From Nakamurella sp. A5-74 (GTDB lineage Bacteria > Actinomycetota > Actinomycetes > Mycobacteriales > Nakamurellaceae), in the NCBI RefSeq assembly GCF_040438885.1, contig NZ_CP159218.1:2418001-2482000 (forward strand): a stretch of 64,000 nt of DNA, read 5' to 3'. The notes beneath the pieces were generated by a model. It saw nothing but the letters and a program-made list of their open reading frames with translations. It searched no databases and had not been told where the DNA came from. Shown here in pieces: positions 25,559 through 34,586 of this stretch. The stretch's first letter is position 1. Each line of letters begins with the position of its first letter. The translations under genes and the position numbers were made by a program.

Positions 25559-26944
25559 TCAGCGGCCGGGATATCCGCCGTAGGGCTGGTCCGGCGGACC
25601 CTGCTCGCGACCGGGGTACTGCTGCGGCGGGTACTGCTGGCCTGGCTGGGGCTGCTGGGACTGCTGCGGCGCCTGGTACTGCTGCGGCGGCTGCTGCCCA
25701 GGACCCTGCAGCGCGGGGCGCTGCGGCTCCGCCGGGAGCTCCCGGCCCGGCGCGGACGTGCCGGTGGCCGCATCGGCTGCCGCCTTCGCCTTCGTCATCG
25801 CGTGCTCGACGTCATTCCGGGAGTCGGCCAACCGCTGCGCATCCTGGTCGGCGACCGAGAGCGCTGCCGTGCGTTCGGCCTCCTTCACCGCTGCCGCCAC
25901 CTCCTCGGCGCTCGTGCCGCCGAACCAGTCCTCCACGTCGTCGTCCATCTGGCCGGGACGGGAGACGACCTCTTCCGTCGGCGGCTCGTAGCGGAACACG
26001 CCGTCATCGCCCTTGGTGCCGAGCATCCGGGCGAACCCCTCGAGCGACTTGGAGAAGTCGCTGGGGATCATCCACACCTTGTTGGCGTCGCCCTGGGCCA
26101 TCTGCGGGAGGGTCTGCAGGTACTGGTAGGCGAGCAGCTCGGGGGTCGGCTTGCCGGCCTTGACCGCGGCGAACACCTTCTCGATCGCTTTCGCCTGGCC
26201 CTGCGCCTGCAGGTACCGTGCAGCGCGCTCGCCCTGGGCGCGCAGGATGCGGGACTGCCGCTCGCCTTCGGCCGCGAGGATCGAGGCCTGCTTCGCGCCC
26301 TCGGCGGTCAGCACCGACGCCTGCTTGTTGCCCTCGGCGGTCTTGATCGCCGATTCCCGCTGGCCCTCGGCCGTGAGGATCATGGCGCGCTTGTCGCGGT
26401 CGGCGCGCATCTGCTTCTCCATCGAGTCCTGGATGGAGGGCGGCGGATCGATCGCCTTGAGCTCGACCCGCGCGACCCGGATGCCCCACTTGCCGGTCGC
26501 CTCGTCCAGCACACCGCGCAGCTGGCCGTTGATCGCGTCACGGCTGGTCAGCGTCTGCTCCAGGTTCATCCCACCGACGACATTGCGGAGGGTGGTCGTG
26601 GTCAGCTGCTCGACGGCGACGATGTAGTTCGCGATCTCGTAGACCGCCGAGCGCGGATCGTTCACCTGGAAGTAGACGACGGTGTCGATCGAGACCGTCA
26701 GGTTGTCCTCGGTGATCACCGGCTGCGGCGGGAAGGAGACCACCTGTTCCCGGAGGTCGATCCGGGCGCGGATCCGGTCCAGGAACGGGATCAGCCAGAC
26801 CAGGCCGGCACTGGAGACCTTGTTGAACCGTCCGAGTCGTTCGATCACCGCGGCCTGCGCCTGCGGGATCACCTTGACGGACCTCAACACGATGATGACC
26901 GCCAGGACGGCGATCACGATCGCGACGATGGCAATGGGATCCAT
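25559..26944 (-). CDS. SPFH/Band 7 (stomatin-like) membrane protein
   Basis: This 461-aa protein has a single N-terminal membrane helix (IVAIVIAVLAVIIVL). The SPFH domain follows, with RLGRFNKVSSAGLVWLIPFLD, DLREQVVSFPPQPVITEDNL and LRNVVGGMNLEQTLTSRDAIN. A long AEG-rich helix (repeated ILTAEG/SILAAEG units) precedes a Gln/Pro-rich C-terminal tail of about 70 residues. Such proteins form membrane microdomain scaffolds and partner with NfeD-type proteins, one of which is encoded just upstream at 27101-27535. ATG 26944 is set by the AAGGAGAGG ribosome site. The PQ-rich tail is low complexity. Confidence 0.9.
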   Translation of the reverse strand: MDPIAIVAIVIAVLAVIIVLRSVKVIPQAQAAVIERLGRFNKVSSAGLVWLIPFLDRIRARIDLREQVVSFPPQPVITEDNLTVSIDTVVYFQVNDPRSAVYEIANYIVAVEQLTTTTLRNVVGGMNLEQTLTSRDAINGQLRGVLDEATGKWGIRVARVELKAIDPPPSIQDSMEKQMRADRDKRAMILTAEGQRESAIKTAEGNKQASVLTAEGAKQASILAAEGERQSRILRAQGERAARYLQAQGQAKAIEKVFAAVKAGKPTPELLAYQYLQTLPQMAQGDANKVWMIPSDFSKSLEGFARMLGTKGDDGVFRYEPPTEEVVSRPGQMDDDVEDWFGGTSAEEVAAAVKEAERTAALSVADQDAQRLADSRNDVEHAMTKAKAAADAATGTSAPGRELPAEPQRPALQGPGQQPPQQYQAPQQSQQPQPGQQYPPQQYPGREQGPPDQPYGGYPGR

Positions 26945-27100
26945 GATCGACCTCTCCTTGGAACGGACCGGGGAACCCGACGTGCCGTTGACCTGCTCCG
27001 GAACTGCGCTGTCTCGAAACCTACTCGTCGAGGTCGCTCCCCCGCGGAGATACCGCGTGCGAACCGCCCCCACCGCTCGATACCTGGAGTACGCCGGACG

Positions 27101-27535
27101 TCAGCGCCCCCAGATCACCACTGCTGTTGCTCCACGCACCTCGACCACGGTCACCGGCGTGCCGGGTGGCAAGGGGCGATGTCCGTCCATCCCGACCGCG
27201 GACCACACCTCACCGCCGATCTTCACCTGACCGCCGTCGGAGTCGACGGTGGACACGACGGTCGCGGTCGAACCGATCACCGCGTCGACATTGCTGGGGA
27301 TCGAAGGGGACGAGTTGAACTTGCGCAGCAGCGCAGGTCGGGCACCGACGACCAGGGCGACGGAGGAGATCGCGAAGACGATCAGCTGCACCCACCAGAG
27401 GTTGTCCGGGACGAAGATCGACACCCCGGCCGTGAGCAGCGCAGCGCCGCCCAGCATCAGCAGTACGAACTCACCGCCGAGCGCCTCGGCGATGGAAAGC
27501 GCCACGGCGCCGGCAAACCAGATCCAGGCGCTCAT
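27101..27535 (-). CDS. NfeD-like membrane protein
   Basis: This 144-aa protein has two to three membrane helices (WIWFAGAVALSIAEAL, FVLLMLGGAALLTAGVSIF, WVQLIVFAISSVALVVGA). A C-terminal OB-fold, IGSTATVVSTVDSDGGQVKIGGEVWSA through VEVRGATAVVIW, is typical of NfeD1b. It assembles with the SPFH protein of the next gene. ATG 27535 is chosen with GCAGGA 8 nt upstream; ATGs at 27541 and 27544 are alternatives. A 156-bp gap with nothing recognised separates it from the SPFH gene. Confidence 0.88.
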   Translation of the reverse strand: MSAWIWFAGAVALSIAEALGGEFVLLMLGGAALLTAGVSIFVPDNLWWVQLIVFAISSVALVVGARPALLRKFNSSPSIPSNVDAVIGSTATVVSTVDSDGGQVKIGGEVWSAVGMDGHRPLPPGTPVTVVEVRGATAVVIWGR

Positions 27536-27719
27536 GGGCATCATCCTGCCAGAGCTCCCGCTGCCGCTCCGGCGCTGCAGGCGGGGCGAACACGCACTGC
27601 AACCAAGTCGTGACCACCCCCGTCGGCGGTCGCCGTCCGGTCGCAGGGCCCCACACGATCTGCGGTGCCCGTCCGACGGAGACGGTCCGAACCGAGCGTT
27701 GCGGTGGGGTCGCGGACGC

Positions 27720-28607
27720 TCAGTGCGGCTCGGCACCACCGATGGTGACGAAGTCGATGAGCATCTCGACCGCCGTCACCAGTGGTGTCTGCAGATCCTT
27801 GTAGGAGCGGACCGCTCCGTTCACCCGGTTCCACATCGTCGCCGGGTCGCTGACGCCGAGCGCGGCACACACACCGGTCTTCCAGTCGATCCCCCGCGGC
27901 ACCTCGGGCCAGGCGCGGATGCCGAGCACCTCGGGTCGAACCGCCTCCCAGATGTCGACGTACGGATGCCCGGTCACCAGCACGTGCGGGCCCGACACCG
28001 ACGCCGCAATCCTGGACTCCTTGCTCCCGGCGACGAGATGGTCGGCCAGGATGCCGACCTGGCGCTGCAGGCCCGGCCGGAACTCCTGCAGCGCGTCGGC
28101 GAGATGATCGAGCCCGTGCAGAGGCTCGACCACGATGCCCTCCACCCGCAGGTCGTGACCCCAGACCCGCTCGACCAGGGCCGCGTCATGGATCCCCTCG
28201 ACCCAGATCCGGGCGGCCCTGGCGGTCCGCGCTCGCAGACCCTCGACGGCGACGGACCCGGATGCGGAGACCCGCGCGGCGGCCGCCACGGGTCGGGGTC
28301 GGGTCAGCGTGGCCTGCTGCCCGTCCACCAGGAACGAGCCGACGGCCAGTGCAAAGGACCGTCGGGCACCCCTGCGGTCCTCGAGCGTCACCGACGTGGC
28401 ACTGCACGCCACGACCTGGCCGCAGAACCCGGTCAACGGATCCTCGGCCACCACGTCGCCGGTGGCCGGGATCTCCGGGATCACCCTGGTCCGGCGGCCG
28501 GCCCCGAGCACGTCCGACGAGTAGCGGCTGACCACCTCGTCGGTGCGCGCCCGCGACGGGGCTGCGCGGTCGGTGCCGAGGATGTCCGAGCTGTAGCGGT
28601 CGACCAC
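27720..28607 (-). CDS. DUF3097 family protein
   Basis: This 295-aa conserved actinobacterial protein of unknown function has VVAEDPLTGFCGQVVACS, ARRSFALAVGSFLVDGQQ, then a Toprim-like region RAARIWVEGIHDAALVERVWGHDLRVEGI-type sequence (residues about 135-165), VLVTGHPYVDIWEAVRP and WNRVNGAVRSYKDLQTPLV. The WVEGIHDAALVE stretch resembles Toprim folds that act on nucleic acids. GTG 28607 has GGAGGAG upstream. Unusually, the N-terminal motif RYSSDILG is followed 24 residues later by a second RYSSDVLG, an in-frame duplication of about 72 bp. Confidence 0.85.
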   Translation of the reverse strand: MVDRYSSDILGTDRAAPSRARTDEVVSRYSSDVLGAGRRTRVIPEIPATGDVVAEDPLTGFCGQVVACSATSVTLEDRRGARRSFALAVGSFLVDGQQATLTRPRPVAAAARVSASGSVAVEGLRARTARAARIWVEGIHDAALVERVWGHDLRVEGIVVEPLHGLDHLADALQEFRPGLQRQVGILADHLVAGSKESRIAASVSGPHVLVTGHPYVDIWEAVRPEVLGIRAWPEVPRGIDWKTGVCAALGVSDPATMWNRVNGAVRSYKDLQTPLVTAVEMLIDFVTIGGAEPH

Positions 28608-28748
28608 GTCATCTCCTCCATCGACAGGACGGGGTGACGCTACAAGCCGCGGTGACCCGGCAGCGGCCGCAACGCCGGAACGCGGTCCCGGTATCGACGT
28701 GGAGTTCGCCACTGCCGGGCGGACGGTCCGGATGGGTACCGTGACCGG

Positions 28749-29555
28749 GTGTCCTCCACCGCCGCCTCCGCCCTCTGCCTGTGGGGTGTCTCCGCGGCGC
28801 CCACCGACGAGATCCTCAGCGCCTGGCGGTGGCACGGACCTCGCGCGGGTGTCCGCTGGATGGGTGGTGAGCACGCGCCGGATGCCGATCCCAGCGTCGC
28901 TGCACTGCCCGGCAGTGGAGCGGCCTCCGGATCGACGGCGGTGCTGCTGCCACTGCTTCGCGACCAGCGACCTGAGCTCGTCCTGCCGCGGGCGGGCGAC
29001 CTGCGCGGCCTCCCGGTCGATCAGCCGTTCCTGCGGGAAGCCGCGCTGAGCGCCGGCGCCGCAGTGGTGCTGCCGGACCGGGGCGTCACGATCGTCGCCG
29101 TCGACGAACAGTGGCGCGTCTGGCCGGGCGCTGCCACCCAGCCCCCGCTGGACGCTCCTGCGGTGCGCGACGAGCTGGACGAAGCGGTGGATCGCGCCGC
29201 CCTGATGTTCGCGCGGCACGAGCTCGGGATCGACGCCCTGGACGCCCGGCGCAGCGTGCTGGACCACCAGGACCGACTGACCTTCGCGCTGCCGCCCGGC
29301 ACCCCGAGCCGGGCCGCGGCGCTGCTGGAGCGAGCGGTCACGCTGGAGGCGATCCTGGCCGTCGCCGGCCGGGACCGGAGCGCCGCAGTGACCGCCGTGG
29401 AGGGGGCCAGGGTGGACGCCGCTCTCGCACCGCTGGCCGCCGTTGCCCGAGACGCCCGGAAGGTGGCCGTCCAACTCGCGGTGCGGGAGTTCTCCCGCGT
29501 GGGCGAGCATCGGCACGCCGACGAGCGCCGCCCGGCCCGCGACCGGACCGGCTGA
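28749..29555 (+). CDS. conserved actinobacterial protein of unknown function
   Basis: This 268-aa, Ala- and Asp-rich soluble protein has no signal peptide or membrane helix. Segments LLPLLRDQRPELVLPRAGDLRGLP, AAVVLPDRGVTIVAVDEQWRVW and a C-terminal helical half (LLERAVTLEAILAVAGRDRSAAVTAVEG) look structured. I do not recognise the family. GTG 28749 starts the frame; the DUF3097 gene is divergent from it. It is convergent with the inhA-like gene, with 13 bp between stop codons. Confidence 0.6.
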   Translation: MSSTAASALCLWGVSAAPTDEILSAWRWHGPRAGVRWMGGEHAPDADPSVAALPGSGAASGSTAVLLPLLRDQRPELVLPRAGDLRGLPVDQPFLREAALSAGAAVVLPDRGVTIVAVDEQWRVWPGAATQPPLDAPAVRDELDEAVDRAALMFARHELGIDALDARRSVLDHQDRLTFALPPGTPSRAAALLERAVTLEAILAVAGRDRSAAVTAVEGARVDAALAPLAAVARDARKVAVQLAVREFSRVGEHRHADERRPARDRTG

Positions 29556-29568
29556 GAGATCGCCCGGG

Positions 29569-30435
29569 TCAGCTTCCGCTGACCTCGTTCTCGGAGAAGC
29601 CGAGGGCGTGGAAGCCGCCGTCGACCATCACCATCGAACCGCTGGTCGCCGGGAAATAGTCCGACAGCAGGGCGACTGCAGCGCGAGCGACGGGGGTCGG
29701 GTCGCTGGTGTTCCAGCCCAGGGGTGCGCGCCGGGTCCAGCCGTCCTCCAGGCCGGAGAAACCGGGGATCGACCTCGCAGCGATCGTACGGACCGGGCCG
29801 GCCGAGATCAGGTTGACCCGGATCCCCTTGGGCCCCAGATCCCTTGCCAGGTAACGGTTCACCGACTCCAGCGCGGCTTTCGCCACTCCCATCCAGTTGT
29901 AGGCCGGCCAGGCCTGGCGGGCATCGAAGTCGAGCCCGACGATGCTGCCGCCACTTCTCATCAGCGGCAGCGCACCGACGGCGAGGGCCTTCAGCGAGTA
30001 CGCCGAGGCGTGCACGGTGGTCGACACGTCGTCGAACCCGCAGTCCAGGAACGACCCGCCCAGCGCCGTCGGCGGTGCGTACGCGATCGCGTGCAGAACA
30101 CCGTCGAGCGAGTCGACGTGCTCGGACACCCGGTCCGCGAGGGATTCGATCTGTTCGGCGCTGGTCGCGTCCAGCTCGACGACCGGTGCCTCCTGCGGCA
30201 GCCGCTTGGCGATCCGCTCGACCAGCGACATCCGCCCGAAGCCGGTCAGCACCACCTGGGCGCCCTGCTCCTGGGCCAGCCGAGCGGTGTGGAACGCCAT
30301 CGACGCCTCGGTGATGACGCCCGTCACCAGGATCTTCTTCCCGGCGAGCAACCCGCTGCCCAGGACGGACGGGGCGGGGGCCGCCGCGGTGTCGGTGGTG
30401 GTGTCGGCGCTGGCTGTGCTGTCGGTCTGGGTCAT
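29569..30435 (-). CDS. inhA: enoyl-[acyl-carrier-protein] reductase (NADH), InhA/FabI type
   Basis: This 288-aa SDR-type reductase catalyses the last step of fatty-acid elongation. After a Thr/Ala-rich 25-residue extension come ILVTGVITEASMAFHTARLAQEQG (divergent coenzyme motif as in InhA), LDGVLHAIAYAPPTALGGSFLD, SIVGLDFDARQAWPAYNWMGVAKAAL with the Tyr-x-x-Met-x-x-x-Lys site, and ISAGPVRTIAARSIPGFSG. FDAR and YNWMGVAK are diagnostic for InhA. It follows fabG in the same direction across 133 bp that contain a 16-bp minisatellite. The fabG-inhA pair matches mycobacterial fabG1-inhA. Confidence 0.95.
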   Translation of the reverse strand: MTQTDSTASADTTTDTAAAPAPSVLGSGLLAGKKILVTGVITEASMAFHTARLAQEQGAQVVLTGFGRMSLVERIAKRLPQEAPVVELDATSAEQIESLADRVSEHVDSLDGVLHAIAYAPPTALGGSFLDCGFDDVSTTVHASAYSLKALAVGALPLMRSGGSIVGLDFDARQAWPAYNWMGVAKAALESVNRYLARDLGPKGIRVNLISAGPVRTIAARSIPGFSGLEDGWTRRAPLGWNTSDPTPVARAAVALLSDYFPATSGSMVMVDGGFHALGFSENEVSGS

Positions 30436-30476
30436 GACGGAAAGTCTCCCATTCCCACCGGACGGATCGGAACTCA

Positions 30477-30556
30477 GTGCACGGTGCCGCTGGTGCACGG
30501 TGCTGCTGGTGCACGGTGCTGCTGGTGCACGGTGCTGCTGGTGCACGGTGCTGCTG
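30477..30556. repeat. 16-bp minisatellite between fabG and inhA
   Basis: Five contiguous copies of gtgcacggtgctgctg (first copy with one C for T) plus a partial sixth ending at about 30562. Each copy contains the palindrome gtgcac. The array fills most of the 133-bp spacer between the fabG stop (30569) and the inhA start (30435). Confidence 0.95.
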
Positions 30557-30568
30557 GTGCACTGTCGA

Positions 30569-32321
<1,753 letters not shown>

Positions 32322-32325
<4 letters not shown>

Positions 32326-33311
32326 GACACATCGCCCTTCGTCTGGCCGGCGGCGCCGGTCCAGCCGCGCTTGCGGCTGAGTGCGAAGCGCACGATGTCG
32401 GCGATCCAGTCGCGATCGGTTCGCAGGGTCAGTTGGGCGGCGCCGGCCCGGCGGAAGGCAGTGGAGACGTCCCGCCGGCGTTGCGCGGCGGCTCCGGCGA
32501 AATCGGCCCGCAGCCTCGAGCTGGTCCGGACGCTCTTGGTGCGCCCGGACTCCGGGTCGAACAACGTGACCGTCCCGACATCGGGCAGCTCGACATCGCG
32601 TGGATCCAGGACCTCGATGGCCAACAGGTCGTGTCGCGAGTTGAGGGCGCGCAGCGATCGCTCCCAGTCGAGCGGGCCGATGAAGTCCGAGATCACCACG
32701 GCCAGACCGCGGCGGCGCGGCGGCCGTCGCAGCTGCTCCAGGGCTTCGGGCAACCCGTCGCGCGCACCCGGGGCGGAGCGAGGACTGCTCGCCAGTGATC
32801 TGAGCAGGTACTGCAGGTGCGGTCGGCCCCCGCGAGCCGGGATCCGCTCGATCCCGGAGCCCCCGGCGAGCACTGCCCCGAGTCGGTTGCCGCCACCCTG
32901 GGTCAGATGTCCCACCGCGGCCGCCGCGGCCACCACCAGGTCGCGCTTCTCGCAGCCGGTGGTACCGAAGTCCAAGGACGCAGTCAGGTCGGCCACGATC
33001 CAGGTCTCCAGCTCCCGGTCGGCAACGGTCTGCCGGATGTGTGGTTCGGTGGTGCGGGCCGTCACCGACCAGTCCATCCGGCGGACGTCGTCTCCGGGGT
33101 GGTAGGGCCGCGCATCCCCCGGTTCGGCGCCGGGTCCCGGAACCAGCCCGAGGTGGTTGCCCTGGAGCAGCCCGTCGAGCCGGCGGCGCACGGTCAGCTC
33201 GAGAGTGGTGAGCGCGGCGTCGAGCTGGGCGGGATCGGCCGTCGACGGCAGGATCCGGGCCCGACCCCCGCTGGGGCCCGCCGGATTCGCGGGGGTGAAG
33301 CCCAGGACCAT
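32322..33311 (-). CDS. DUF58 domain protein (Rv1480-like)
   Basis: This 329-aa soluble protein has the DUF58 signature YHPGDDVRRMDWSVTARTTEPHIR around residue 75 and a following VWA-like alpha/beta fold (LVVAAAAAVGHLTQGGGNRLGAVL, LAVVISDFIGPLDWERSL). It is translationally coupled: its ATG overlaps the moxR stop by one base (TGATG) and its stop overlaps the VWA start. It is inferred to be a cofactor linking the MoxR ATPase to its targets. Confidence 0.9.
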
Positions 33312-34378
33312 CAGGCGACGCCCGGCTGGGGTAGCGGGCTGACCTGTGGCAACGGGATCGCCTGCAGCAGACGGGACAGGATCGCATCGACCGGCACGCC
33401 GTCGGCGAGGGCGTCGTATGACAGCACGAGCCGGTGCCGCAACACGTCGGCGGCGACGTCGACCACGTCCTGCGGCACGACGAAGTCACGTCCGCGGACC
33501 AGGGCGAGCGCACGCGCGGCCGCGACGATGCCGAGGGAGGCGCGGGGCGAGGCGCCGTACGACAGCCAGCCCGCGACGTCATCGAGACCGTGGTCGGCGG
33601 GCGTCCGGGTCGCGTAGACCAGGCGGACGACGTAGTCGACCAAGGCGTGGTGGACGAACACGTTCGAAGCCGAGCGTTGCAGACGGACCAGCTCGGAGAT
33701 CTCCAGCACCTTGGATGCGCTGGGGGGCGCCACCCCCATCCGGTAGATGATCTCGCGTTCCTCCTCCGGGCTGGGGTAGTCCACCAGCAGCTTGAACAGG
33801 AAGCGGTCGCGCTGGGCCTCCGGCAGCGGGTAGACGCCCTCGTTCTCGATCGGGTTCTGGGTGGCCATCACCAGGAACGGATCCGGCATCGGAAAGGTGG
33901 TGCCGCCGATCGACACGTGCCGCTCGGCCATCACCTCCAGCAGCGCCGACTGCACCTTCGCCGGGGCCCGATTGATCTCGTCAGCGAGCACGAAGTTGGC
34001 AACCACCGGTCCGAGTTCGGTGTCGAACTCCTCCCGCCCGGCCCGATAGATGCGCGTGCCGAGCAGGTCGGAGGGTACGAGGTCAGGGGTGAACTGGATG
34101 CGGGAGAAGGTACCGCCGACGACTCGCGAGAAGGTCTCGACCGCGAGCGTCTTGGCGACGCCGGGCACCCCCTCGATCAACAGATGGCCCCTGGCCAGCA
34201 GACCGACGAGCATGCGTTCCACGAGTCGGTCCTGACCGACGATGACCCGCTTGACCTCGAACACGGTGCGCTCCAGGAGAGCGGCGTCGGATGCGGCGCC
34301 ACCGGCCGTGGGGATGGGGCCTTGGGCGGCTGGTCCGGATCCTCTGGGTGGTACGGGTCCGTTCATCTCAGCCGTCAC
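33311..34378 (-). CDS. moxR: MoxR-type AAA+ ATPase
   Basis: This 355-aa AAA+ protein has Walker A LLIEGVPGVAKTLAVE, Walker B FVLADEINRAPAKVQ, sensor 1 VMATQNPIENEGVYPLPEAQ and an arginine-finger region DRFLFKLLVDYPSPEEE. The lid helices and the C-terminal YGASPRASLGIVAAARALALV are typical of the MRP subfamily. GTG 34378 is chosen for the AGGAGG 5-6 nt upstream. It is the first gene of the moxR-DUF58-VWA series, 208 bp downstream of the ripA-like gene and separated from it by a strong hairpin. Confidence 0.93.
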   Translation of the reverse strand: MTAEMNGPVPPRGSGPAAQGPIPTAGGAASDAALLERTVFEVKRVIVGQDRLVERMLVGLLARGHLLIEGVPGVAKTLAVETFSRVVGGTFSRIQFTPDLVPSDLLGTRIYRAGREEFDTELGPVVANFVLADEINRAPAKVQSALLEVMAERHVSIGGTTFPMPDPFLVMATQNPIENEGVYPLPEAQRDRFLFKLLVDYPSPEEEREIIYRMGVAPPSASKVLEISELVRLQRSASNVFVHHALVDYVVRLVYATRTPADHGLDDVAGWLSYGASPRASLGIVAAARALALVRGRDFVVPQDVVDVAADVLRHRLVLSYDALADGVPVDAILSRLLQAIPLPQVSPLPQPGVA

Positions 34379-34527
34379 CGGCTCCTCCTGAAAGGTTCTG
34401 CACTGCTCGTGGTCTGATACCGCGAATCGATCGGTGAGCACTCACCGTGAGTCCATCATGGCGAAAATCCGTGGTGCGCGTCGGGACTTGCCACAGTGCA
34501 GCCATGCGGGGAGTCCCGGACACACCG

Positions 34528-34563
34528 CGGCCCCGTTCGCTCGGTGTCGAGCAGACGGGGCCG
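34528..34563 (-). terminator. strong hairpin after the ripA-like gene
   Basis: A 36-nt inverted repeat: outer stem CGGCCCCGT pairing with ACGGGGCCG (9 bp), two mispairs, then an inner 5-bp stem closing on a 4-nt loop. It begins 24 nt after the ripA-like stop codon at 34587. No U tract follows, which is usual in high-GC actinobacteria. Confidence 0.6.
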
Positions 34564-34586
34564 TGGAGGTGGCTCGGTGCGCCGGC

